Source: Aeromicrobium terrae (lineage in GTDB: Bacteria > Actinomycetota > Actinomycetes > Propionibacteriales > Nocardioidaceae). Taken from it: a stretch of 64,000 nt of DNA. Under the pieces are notes generated by a model that did no database searches, was not told the DNA's origin, and saw only the letters and a list, made by a program, of their open reading frames with translations. Shown piece by piece: positions 53,829 to 64,000 of the stretch (position 1 is its first letter; each line of letters begins with the position of its first letter). The DNA lies in the NCBI RefSeq assembly GCF_008039565.1, contig NZ_VDUX01000008.1, positions 1-64,000 on the forward strand, in the 5' to 3' direction. The translations under genes and the position numbers were made by a program.

Positions 53829-55643
53829 TCAGGGCATGTAGACGAGGCGCTGACCCGCCCGGGCGGCCAGGGTGCTGAACACCTTCTGGCTGATGTCGTA
53901 GCTCCCCGCAGGGGTGAACGTCACCTGGGCGACGTCGGCGCCTCGTCGCACGAGGGCCACGCGATAGTAGATGCGTGACTTCTTCGTGACCTCGAGGCCG
54001 ACGCGCCACACCGTGCCCTTGGCCTCGCCGGAGGTGACCGACATCTTCTGGTCGACCCGGGCCGACAGGCTGTCGTCCTCGCACTTCTTCACGCGGTCGG
54101 TGATCTTGGCGACGAACTTCTTGGCCGTCGTGACGGACCGGAACTGCCCGACCGTCTCGGCCACGCCGAACTCCTGGGGCAGCTCACGCGCCTCGGGGAT
54201 GACGAACACCCGCGACTGCGAGCGGCGGACGTCCTTGCTCTTGAACGACGCGCGGTCGCACTGCGTGGCGGCCGGGTTGATGCCACGCTCCGGGGAGTCG
54301 ACGCCGGCCCAGACCTTGTCGATGTCGGCGATGGGCGGGAGGTCGACGATGCCGAGGAACTGCGGCGCCTCCGACGTGCGCGGCGGGTTGGCCGACAACA
54401 CCTCGATGTCGTCGCTGCACCGGCCGCCGCTCTCCTTGCACACCCGCGCGACGGAGTCGTTGAGCGTCTGCGCGAACGTCTCGATCTCCGGCCCGGTGGC
54501 GCCGTCGACCTCGTGCACCACGGTGCTCGCGACGGTGCCGGAGTGGCTGAACCCGACGGTGAACGTGCGCTCGGGGGAGCGGTACGAGCGGAGCCGCAGG
54601 ATGCGGAAGTCGCCGAACGGGCGCTTGACGACGTAGGAGCCGACGAGCTGCACCCGAGGGTGCTCGCAGTCGGAGTACCAGCGGACGAGCCGGCGGAACG
54701 CGTCGTCGGCCTCGTCGGTGCTGCGGGACACCTCGATCGCCTGCGCCACGCGCTCGTTGGTGCCGCCCTTCACCTCGTAGGTGCGGACGTACGCCTTGAG
54801 CGGGTCGCTGTTGGCGAACCGCTTGGTGGGGCAGGTGGCGTACGGCGTCTTGTCCTCGAGGTCGTCGTTGGTGTCGACCACGCGCCACGTGCGGGCGGGG
54901 TCGAGCTTCTTCACCTGCGCGCTGGTGAGGAGGTCGTCGGTGCCGATCTTCTGGGCCTCGAGGACGACGTCGGGGCCCTCGTCGCCGATCTTCTGGCGGT
55001 GCGGCAGGTCGGCGCGGCTGGCGAGAGCGTCGCCGTCGGTGACCAGGAACCCGCCACCCAGCACGAGGGCGACGGCCGCGGCGACCAGGAGCAGGGTGTT
55101 GCGGCGCTGGCCGATCTGGGCGCGGTGCCGGATGGTCTCCGCCGGTGGCATCTGCATCTGCCGGGTGACCGTGCCGAGCGCGTGCATGCGCTCCTCGAGC
55201 TGCTCGAGCGGCTGGCCGAGCCGCTTCTCGAGGACGTCGAGGGCGGTGGTGACCGTCTCCATGCCGTGCTCGGCGGGGACGCCCACCTCGCGGGACGCCT
55301 CGACGAGGTCGGTCTGCCCGAGCGTGAGCAGGACGATGAGCCGGCGGTCGTCGATCGGCATGTCGCCGAGCGCCTCAAGGAGCTCGACGTCGGCGTCCTC
55401 CTCGTGCTTGCGGCGCAGCGGGTGCGTGCCGCGGCTGAGCGCCGTGAGCCGCCAGGCCTCGTTGCGCACCCAGGCGAGGGGGCGGTGGTCGCGGATCTTC
55501 GTCCAGTCGCGCCAGGCGCGGCGGTAGGCGTCGACGGTGGCCTCGAAGGCCACCTGGCGGTCGCCGCACAGGGCGTACGTCGCCCGGAGGGTGGAGGCGG
55601 AGGTGGAGGTGTAGAAGCTCGTGAACTCGTCGACGCGAGTCAT
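53829..55643 (-). CDS. Sigma-like / membrane-helix / extracellular sensor fusion protein
   Basis: A 604-residue protein. Residues 5-68 resemble ECF sigma region 2 (SFYTSTSASTLRATYALCGD, then AYRRAWRDWTKIRDHRPLAW and VRNEAWRL), 88-142 a region 4-like helical pair, followed by one membrane helix at 183-202 and a 400-residue extracytoplasmic region of two similar PknH-sensor-like halves with Cys pairs (TCPTKRF, SDCEHPR; CDRASFK, KKCEDDS). A GGAGGAGGG ribosome site precedes the ATG. The protein could be a membrane-tethered regulator or a degenerate sigma used as a docking domain. Confidence 0.7.
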   Translation of the reverse strand: MTRVDEFTSFYTSTSASTLRATYALCGDRQVAFEATVDAYRRAWRDWTKIRDHRPLAWVRNEAWRLTALSRGTHPLRRKHEEDADVELLEALGDMPIDDRRLIVLLTLGQTDLVEASREVGVPAEHGMETVTTALDVLEKRLGQPLEQLEERMHALGTVTRQMQMPPAETIRHRAQIGQRRNTLLLVAAAVALVLGGGFLVTDGDALASRADLPHRQKIGDEGPDVVLEAQKIGTDDLLTSAQVKKLDPARTWRVVDTNDDLEDKTPYATCPTKRFANSDPLKAYVRTYEVKGGTNERVAQAIEVSRSTDEADDAFRRLVRWYSDCEHPRVQLVGSYVVKRPFGDFRILRLRSYRSPERTFTVGFSHSGTVASTVVHEVDGATGPEIETFAQTLNDSVARVCKESGGRCSDDIEVLSANPPRTSEAPQFLGIVDLPPIADIDKVWAGVDSPERGINPAATQCDRASFKSKDVRRSQSRVFVIPEARELPQEFGVAETVGQFRSVTTAKKFVAKITDRVKKCEDDSLSARVDQKMSVTSGEAKGTVWRVGLEVTKKSRIYYRVALVRRGADVAQVTFTPAGSYDISQKVFSTLAARAGQRLVYMP

Positions 55644-55713
55644 CGTGCTGCCCTCCTCCGGTCGGTCGGCGTGCCTGAACGCAACAGCCCGACTTTACAG
55701 GGACCATGGACGG

Positions 55714-56919
55714 GTGCCTGAGGCTCCGGAGACCCCTTACCTGAGGGCGGCGTTCCTCACGGCGGGGGTGGCGGTGGTCCTCGGGCTGGCGGTCAGTGCC
55801 CTGATCAGCGTCCTCGGGCGGGCCGGCATCGACGGTTCCGCGGCCGGTCTGGCCCGCACCGCGGTCCGCGGCTGGCTGGTGGCGCAGGGGTCGGGCATCG
55901 AGGTGCAGGGCACGTCGATCTCGCTCGTCCCGCTCGGCGCGTCGGTGCTCGTCGCCGCGCTCGTCGCGCAGTCGGCGGCGTGGATCTGCGCCGACCCGGT
56001 CGACGAGCTCGGACCGTTCGCGGCCACCGTCGCGGGGGCCCACGGCGTCGCCGCGGCCATCCTGTCCGCCGTCACCGAGACCTCGGAGGTGCGGACGTCC
56101 GTGGTGCGGGCGGCCTTCGGGGCGTTCGCCGTCGGCGGCGTCGGTGCCGCGCTGGGCGCGAGCCTGCGGCACGGCCGCACCGACGCGCTGTGGTTCACCG
56201 ACCGCTCCGACGTGCGTGCGGTGGTCCGCGGGGCGGGCTGGGGCGTCGTGACGCTTGTCGGCTCGTCGGCGGTGCTGCTGACCGCGCTCCTCGTCGTCCA
56301 CCTCGATCGTGCCGGTGACCTCTGGGCGATGCTGAACCCCGGGTTCTGGGGTGGGGTCTCCCTGGCCGTCGTGACGCTGCTCGCCGTGCCCACGGGAGTC
56401 CTGTGGACCGTCTCGGTCCTCCTCGGTCCCGGCTTCGCGCTCGGCACCGACACCTCCGTCGACCTGACCGGTGCCCAGCTCGGCCAGGTGCCGGGCTTCC
56501 CACTCCTCGCGGCGCTGCCCGCGCCGGGGGAGTTCGCCGGCTGGGTCTTCGTCCTCGGGCTCGTCCCGCTGGCCGCCGGGATCGCGGCGGGATTCCGCAC
56601 CCCGTACGAGTCGACCGACGACCAGGCGCTCCTTCGTCGCCTCGGGCTCGGTGCTGCGGCCGGCGCGGTGGCCGGGTTCCTGGTCGGGCTGGCCGTGCTG
56701 CTGTCGTCCGGCGGCATCGGGCCGGGACGCATGGCGGACGCCGGGCCACCCGCGTTCACGCCCCTCCTGGTGGCGGTCCCCGTGCTCGCCGTGGGCGGTG
56801 CTCTGGGCGCCGTGCTGGCGCACTATCGTGGCGGCCGTGCCCTCGGCTCGCCTCGTCGTCCTCGTCTCCGGTGGCGGCACCAACCTCCAAGCGCTGATCG
56901 ACGCGACGACGTCGGCTGA
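55714..56919 (+). CDS. DUF6350 family membrane protein (PerM-like)
   Basis: A 401-residue protein with about 8-10 membrane helices, related to mycobacterial PerM/DUF6350, an integral membrane protein linked to cell division and persistence. The position between sucCD and purN-purH is conserved with mycobacteria, which supports the call. The GTG at 55714 is preceded by GACCAT at 6 bases. Its 3' 83 bases overlap purN in another frame and contain the purN promoter. Confidence 0.82.
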   Translation: MPEAPETPYLRAAFLTAGVAVVLGLAVSALISVLGRAGIDGSAAGLARTAVRGWLVAQGSGIEVQGTSISLVPLGASVLVAALVAQSAAWICADPVDELGPFAATVAGAHGVAAAILSAVTETSEVRTSVVRAAFGAFAVGGVGAALGASLRHGRTDALWFTDRSDVRAVVRGAGWGVVTLVGSSAVLLTALLVVHLDRAGDLWAMLNPGFWGGVSLAVVTLLAVPTGVLWTVSVLLGPGFALGTDTSVDLTGAQLGQVPGFPLLAALPAPGEFAGWVFVLGLVPLAAGIAAGFRTPYESTDDQALLRRLGLGAAAGAVAGFLVGLAVLLSSGGIGPGRMADAGPPAFTPLLVAVPVLAVGGALGAVLAHYRGGRALGSPRRPRLRWRHQPPSADRRDDVG

Positions 56920-57430
56920 CTACGGGGCTGAGATCGTCGCCGTCGGCGCCGACCGCGAGGGCATCGAGGGTCTGGCGCGCGCCGAGCGGGCGGGCATCCG
57001 CACGTTTGTCGTGCGCACCGCCGACCATCCCGACCGCGCGGCCTGGGACGTCGCCCTCGCCGAGGCCGTCGAGGACCACCAGCCCGACCTCGTGGTGCTC
57101 GCCGGGTTCATGAAGCTCGTCGGGCCGGCGTTCCTCGCGCTGTTCGGCGGCCGCACGGTCAACACGCACCCGTCCCTGCTCCCGTCGTTCCCGGGCATGC
57201 AGGCCCCGAAGGACGCCCTCGAGTTCGGGGTGAAGGTCACCGGCGCGACGCTGTTCGTCGTCGATGCCGGCGTGGACACCGGACCGATCATCGCCCAGGT
57301 GGCGGTGCCGGTCCTCGACGACGACGACGTCGAGTCCCTGCACGAACGCATCAAGGTCAGTGAGCGCACGATGCTGGTCGACTGGATCGGCCGGCTCGTG
57401 CGGGAAGCCAGCACAGGAGAGACCCCGTGA
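56837..57430 (+). CDS. purN: Phosphoribosylglycinamide formyltransferase
   Basis: The 197-residue GART that formylates GAR with 10-formyl-THF in purine synthesis. [14 protein letters not shown] starts the chain; the catalytic Asn-His-Asp come from [11 protein letters not shown] and [13 protein letters not shown]. The GTG at 56837 has TATCGT (56824-56829) 7 bases upstream, inside the end of the DUF6350 gene, which fixes this start over longer frames. The stop overlaps purH (GTGA). Confidence 0.95.
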   Translation: MPSARLVVLVSGGGTNLQALIDATTSADYGAEIVAVGADREGIEGLARAERAGIRTFVVRTADHPDRAAWDVALAEAVEDHQPDLVVLAGFMKLVGPAFLALFGGRTVNTHPSLLPSFPGMQAPKDALEFGVKVTGATLFVVDAGVDTGPIIAQVAVPVLDDDDVESLHERIKVSERTMLVDWIGRLVREASTGETP

Positions 57431-58989
57431 GCGACACCATCCGCCCCGTCAAGCGAGCCCTCGTCTCGGTCTACGACAAGACCGGCCTCGAGGACCTCGC
57501 CCGCGACCTGCACGCCGCCGGCGTCTCGATCGTGTCCACGGGTTCCACCGCCAAGACCATCGAGAGCGCCGGAGTCCCGGTGACGCCGGTCGAGGAGCTC
57601 ACCGGGTTCCCCGAGTGCCTCGACGGGCGCGTCAAGACGCTGCACCCGAAGGTGCACGCGGGCATCCTGGCGGACCTGCGGCTCGAGTCCCACGTCAGCC
57701 AGCTGGCCGACCTCGGCGTCGAGCCGTTCGACCTGGTGGTCGTCAACCTGTACCCGTTCCGCGACACCGTGATGTCCGGCGCGACGCCGGACGAGTGCGT
57801 CGAGCAGATCGACATCGGCGGTCCGTCGATGGTGCGAGCGGCCGCCAAGAACCACCCGAGCGTGGCGGTCGTCGTGTCCCCGTCGGCCTACGACGACGTC
57901 CGCAAGGCCCTCGCCGACGGCGGCTTCACCCTCGAGCAGCGCAAGCGGCTCGCCGCGCAGGCGTTCGCGCACACCGCGTCGTACGACGTCGCCGTGGCGT
58001 CGTGGTTCGCCTCGGCCTACACGCAGCCCGAGGACGGGTCGTTCTTCCCCGACTTCACCGGCGCCACGTGGGAGAAGGGCGCGGTGCTGCGGTACGGCGA
58101 GAACCCGCACCAGCCGGCCGCGATGTACCGCCACTGGCGTGGAGGCTTGGCGGCTGCCGAGCAGCTGCACGGCAAGGAGATGTCGTACAACAACTACGTC
58201 GACACCGACGCCGCGCGCCGGGCCGCCTACGACTTCGACGAGCCGGCCGTGGCGATCATCAAGCACGCCAACCCGTGCGGCATCGCCGTCGGTGACGACG
58301 TCGGCTCCGCCCACGCGAAGGCGCACGCCTGCGACCCGGTGTCCGCCTATGGCGGCGTCATCGCGGCCAACCGTCCGGTGTCCGTCGCGATGGCCGAGCA
58401 GGTCGCCGAGGTGTTCACCGAGGTGATCGTGGCTCCCGACTACGAGGACGGCGCTCTCGAGGTGCTGCAGGGCAAGAAGAACCTGCGCATCCTGCGCGTC
58501 CCCGCGGACGCCCACCCCGACCCGATCGAGTTCCGCGGCATCAGCGGCGGCGTGCTCGTGCAGCAGGTCGACCGCATGCAGGCCGAGGGCGACGACCCGT
58601 CGACGTGGACGCTGGTGGCCGGCGACCCGGCCGACGAGGCCACGCTGGCCGACCTCGCGTTCGCCTGGACCGCCGTCCGCTCGGTGAAGTCGAACGCGAT
58701 CCTGCTGGCCAAGGACCGCGCCTCGGTGGGTGTGGGCATGGGGCAGGTCAACCGCGTCGACTCGTGCCGCCTCGCGGTCGAGCGTGCGGGGGAGGAGCGG
58801 GCCTCAGGGTCCGTCGCCGCGTCCGACGCGTTCTTCCCGTTCCCCGACGGTCCGCAGATCCTGCTCGACGCGGGCGTGCGGGCGATCGTCCAGCCGGGCG
58901 GCTCCATCCGCGACGACGCCGTGATCGAGGCTGCTCAGGCGGCCGGCATCACGATGTACGTCACCGGCACGCGGCACTTCTTCCACTGA
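57427..58989 (+). CDS. purH: Bifunctional AICAR formyltransferase/IMP cyclohydrolase
   Basis: A 520-residue PurH: an N-terminal IMP cyclohydrolase/MGS-like domain ([37 protein letters not shown]) and a C-terminal AICARFT domain with KHANPCGIA and the late AFFPFPD. It catalyses the last two steps to IMP, feeding guaB in the same window. Coupled to purN by a 4-base overlap; GTG start. A TGACGCGTCA palindrome spans its stop and the stop of the convergent TetR gene. Confidence 0.97.
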   Translation: MSDTIRPVKRALVSVYDKTGLEDLARDLHAAGVSIVSTGSTAKTIESAGVPVTPVEELTGFPECLDGRVKTLHPKVHAGILADLRLESHVSQLADLGVEPFDLVVVNLYPFRDTVMSGATPDECVEQIDIGGPSMVRAAAKNHPSVAVVVSPSAYDDVRKALADGGFTLEQRKRLAAQAFAHTASYDVAVASWFASAYTQPEDGSFFPDFTGATWEKGAVLRYGENPHQPAAMYRHWRGGLAAAEQLHGKEMSYNNYVDTDAARRAAYDFDEPAVAIIKHANPCGIAVGDDVGSAHAKAHACDPVSAYGGVIAANRPVSVAMAEQVAEVFTEVIVAPDYEDGALEVLQGKKNLRILRVPADAHPDPIEFRGISGGVLVQQVDRMQAEGDDPSTWTLVAGDPADEATLADLAFAWTAVRSVKSNAILLAKDRASVGVGMGQVNRVDSCRLAVERAGEERASGSVAASDAFFPFPDGPQILLDAGVRAIVQPGGSIRDDAVIEAAQAAGITMYVTGTRHFFH

Positions 58990-58993
58990 CGCG

Positions 58994-59590
58994 TCAGGGC
59001 AGCGTGACGCCGGTGAGGCGCCCGATCGCCTGGACCAGCAGGCGCGCCTCCTCGGCGTCGGAGTACTGACCGGACTGGCGCCGCACGGCGCCACCGGCGA
59101 TGAGGGCGATGACGGACGCCGCCACGCCCTGGGGGTCCTCGGCGCCGAAGCGGGCGAGGAGTCGTGCGGCGAACGCCTCGAAGGCGGTGAGCGCCTCGGC
59201 CGCGCTGGCGCGGAGCATCGGGTCCTTGCAGGCCGCGAGGAAGATCGACAGCTCGCGGGCCGCCACCTCCGGGGTCCGGACGGTGAACGCGTGGCGCACG
59301 AGCTCGGTGACGTCGGCGGCGCTGGCCGCCATCTCGCGCTCGACGGCGGTGATCGCCTGCATGGTCTCCGACCACTGCTCGATGTGCGCGGCCAACGCCT
59401 CGCGCAGCAGGTCCTCGATGGACGCGAAGTAGTACGTGGTGGTGGCCGGGGGCAGCCCGGCGCGGCGTGCGACGGCCCGGTGGGTGACGGCACGCGTGCC
59501 GCCCTCGGCGAACAGCTCGATGGCGGCCGCGAGCAGCTCCTCGCGGCGCTGGCGGCTGCGTCCTTGGGCGAGCTGGGCTCGGCTGGCCAT
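58994..59590 (-). CDS. TetR family transcriptional regulator
   Basis: A 198-residue TetR protein: HTH about residues 13-60 (REELLAAAIELFAEGGTRAV, VARRAGLPPATTTYYFASIEDL) and a C-terminal TetR_C domain like those of the PaaR/RutR-type group. The target is unclear: it is divergent from folD with only 50 bases between, so it might act on itself. A GGGAGAA ribosome site precedes the ATG. Confidence 0.87.
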   Translation of the reverse strand: MASRAQLAQGRSRQRREELLAAAIELFAEGGTRAVTHRAVARRAGLPPATTTYYFASIEDLLREALAAHIEQWSETMQAITAVEREMAASAADVTELVRHAFTVRTPEVAARELSIFLAACKDPMLRASAAEALTAFEAFAARLLARFGAEDPQGVAASVIALIAGGAVRRQSGQYSDAEEARLLVQAIGRLTGVTLP

Positions 59591-59640
59591 GGTTCTCCCT
59601 CACGTGATGGTGCTGACAAGCATCGTGACAGACTCGACCC

Positions 59641-60516
59641 GTGGCGGAGCACGAGATGCAGCACAGGACGGCGCAGATCCTCGACGGCAAGGCGGTCGCA
59701 GCCGCCATCAAGACCGAGCTCACCACGCGGGTCGCCGCTCTTCGCGAGCGCGGCGTGGTGCCCGGGCTGGGCACGATCCTCGTCGGCGACGACCCGGGCA
59801 GCCGGTGGTACGTCAACGCCAAGCACAAGGACTGCGCCGAGGTCGGGCTGGAGTCCATCCGCGTCGAGCTGCCCGCCACCGCGACGCAGGCCGAGGTCGA
59901 GGACGCCGTCGACCGGCTGAACGCCGACCCGGCGTGCACGCTCTACATCGTCCAGCTGCCCCTGCCGAAGGGGATCGACGAGAACGCGATCATCGGCCGC
60001 ATCGACCCCACCAAGGACGCGGACGGCCTGCACCCGACCAACCTCGGCTGGCTGGTGCTGGGCAAGCCCGCGCCCCTGCCGTGCACGCCGCGCGGCATCG
60101 TCGAGCTGCTGCGCCGCCACGACGTCGAGATCGCCGGGGCCAACGTCGTGGTCGTCGGCCGCGGCATCACCGTCGGCCGGCCCATGGGCCTGTTGCTGAC
60201 GCGTCGCTCCGAGAACGCCACGGTCACCCTCTGCCACACCGGCACGAAGGACCTCGCCGCGGAGACCCGCCGCGCGGACATCGTCATCGCCGCCGCCGGC
60301 GTGCCCGGCATCATCACCGCGGACATGGTCAAGCCCGGCGCCGCGCTGCTCGACGTCGGCGTGAGCCGCGACGAGGACGGCAAGATCGTCGGCGACCTGC
60401 ACCCGTCGGTGCACGACGTGGCCGGCTGGGTCGCGCCGAACCCCGGCGGCGTCGGCCCGATGACCCGGGCGATGCTGCTCAGCAACGTCGTCGACGAGGC
60501 CGAGGCCAGGCTGTGA
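59641..60516 (+). CDS. folD: Methylenetetrahydrofolate dehydrogenase/cyclohydrolase
   Basis: A 291-residue FolD interconverting 5,10-methylene-THF and 10-formyl-THF, which supplies purN and purH. Catalytic Tyr and Lys are in [10 protein letters not shown], followed by [21 protein letters not shown] and [18 protein letters not shown] for NADP binding. The GTG at 59641 follows CAGACT (59629-59634) by 6 bases; ATG at 59656 is an alternative. The stop overlaps the DUF3017 gene (GTGA). Confidence 0.96.
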   Translation: MAEHEMQHRTAQILDGKAVAAAIKTELTTRVAALRERGVVPGLGTILVGDDPGSRWYVNAKHKDCAEVGLESIRVELPATATQAEVEDAVDRLNADPACTLYIVQLPLPKGIDENAIIGRIDPTKDADGLHPTNLGWLVLGKPAPLPCTPRGIVELLRRHDVEIAGANVVVVGRGITVGRPMGLLLTRRSENATVTLCHTGTKDLAAETRRADIVIAAAGVPGIITADMVKPGAALLDVGVSRDEDGKIVGDLHPSVHDVAGWVAPNPGGVGPMTRAMLLSNVVDEAEARL

Positions 60517-60791
60517 GACTCCCGCGCAGCCGTGGGTCGCAGATCTACCTGCTGCTGCTCGTCGGGGTCTTCGTCGGCCTGGTGCTCGTGATCGCCGGCC
60601 CGTGGCGCGCCGGCCTGCTGACCGTCGGCAGCACGTTCGTGGTGGGCGCGATCGCCCGCCTGGTGGTGCCGGCCAACCACGTCGGCATGCTGCGCGTGCG
60701 CAGCAAGGCCTTCGACATCTTCTGGACCGGCACCCTCGGCGTCAGCCTGGTGCTCCTGGCGGTCGTCGTGCCGCCGGGGCCAGCGGGATGA
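60513..60791 (+). CDS. DUF3017 family small membrane protein
   Basis: A 92-residue protein with three hydrophobic segments (about 9-28, 34-54 and 71-88), matching the actinobacterial DUF3017 family that commonly follows folD. Function unknown. It is translationally coupled to folD by a 4-base overlap (GTGA). Confidence 0.83.
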   Translation: MRLPRSRGSQIYLLLLVGVFVGLVLVIAGPWRAGLLTVGSTFVVGAIARLVVPANHVGMLRVRSKAFDIFWTGTLGVSLVLLAVVVPPGPAG

Positions 60792-60801
60792 GCGGACCAC
60801 C

Positions 60802-60920
60802 GGTGGTCGAGTGCCTGCGAGCGCCAGCGCGAGCAGGTGTATCGAGACCACGTCAGCAGCGAGCCTGAACCCTCACCGGGTCTCGATACGACGGACGCCT
60901 TCGGCGTGACGCACTCGACC
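60802..60920. repeat. Dispersed intergenic repeat, copy B
   Basis: Shares in order GGTGGTCGAGTGC, GCGAGCGCCAGCG, TATCGAGACCAC, CAGCGAGCCTGA, GGTCTCG and the hairpin GACGCC-TTC-GGCGTG with copy A at 28267-28387. It fills most of the gap between the DUF3017 gene and the end of convergent mdh. It may act as a bidirectional terminator-like element as well as a repeat. Confidence 0.75.
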
Positions 60921-60958
60921 TGGCCGCACGCTCGCGCGCTGGGCGCGCTCGGTGCGTC

Positions 60959-61948
<990 letters not shown>

Positions 61949-62031
61949 GTAAACGCTCCTAGCATCTGGGGACCATCCGAAACTAGCGCAGCCCCTCCGG
62001 GCCCTCCGCGCCGGTCGGATAAGTTCACGTC

Positions 62032-64000
<1,969 letters not shown>

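Overview
High-GC actinobacterial chromosome, most like Nocardioidaceae (Aeromicrobium or Nocardioides type; inferred from gene content, the very high GC and many GTG starts, not proven). About 62 protein genes are packed tightly, many with 4-base ATGA or GTGA overlaps. No tRNA, rRNA, CRISPR array or prophage was seen. A striking share of genes have a NANNNT -10-like hexamer only 6-7 bases before the start codon, the signature of leaderless transcription, and this was used to choose starts.

Layout. 1-8.7 kb: an AhpD-like/MarR divergent pair, rimI and tsaD (t6A and S18 modification) separated by a DUF5709 protein, an acyltransferase and a DUF664 protein; a patatin-like lipase behind a structured leader with an 18-codon uORF; the pxpCBA 5-oxoprolinase operon; a SAM methyltransferase. 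8.7-14.7 kb: CIRCE-controlled groES-groEL, an RNB nuclease, a FetB-like permease, and a DUF2236 (MpaB-type) gene divergent from its TetR regulator around a perfect 20-bp palindrome. 14.7-30.2 kb: a guanine nucleotide block (guaB, guaB3, guaA) interleaved with an NYN-domain protein, a flavoprotein, an adenylate cyclase coupled to a cyclic-nucleotide-binding protein, the iron genes efeO-efeB under a DtxR/IdeR-like box, and an aldehyde dehydrogenase/GMC oxidoreductase operon with its own operator.

30.2-46 kb: a secreted Cys-containing protein, nhaA behind a compact two-hairpin leader, an amidotransferase and a glycerophosphodiesterase, an envelope-stress locus (three PspC or membrane genes divergent from a PspC-histidine kinase plus NarL-type regulator), a 1023-residue BTAD/AfsR-like regulator, a DrrAB-type ABC exporter, zwf, and a second TetR/MpaB pair. 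46-51.7 kb: pcrA, a 1.1-kb inverted-repeat-bounded cassette carrying one DUF559/AbiEi-like nuclease gene, an M23 peptidase and an alpha/beta hydrolase. 51.7-64 kb: central metabolism in conserved actinobacterial order: sucC, sucD, a sigma-like/membrane/sensor fusion, perM-like DUF6350, purN, purH, TetR, folD, DUF3017, mdh, and a monomeric icd cut by the window end.

The most unusual items are the inverted-repeat nuclease cassette (48457-49571), the uORF/alternative-hairpin leader (4378-4523), the nhaA leader RNA (31988-32051) and the membrane-tethered sigma-like fusion (53829-55643).
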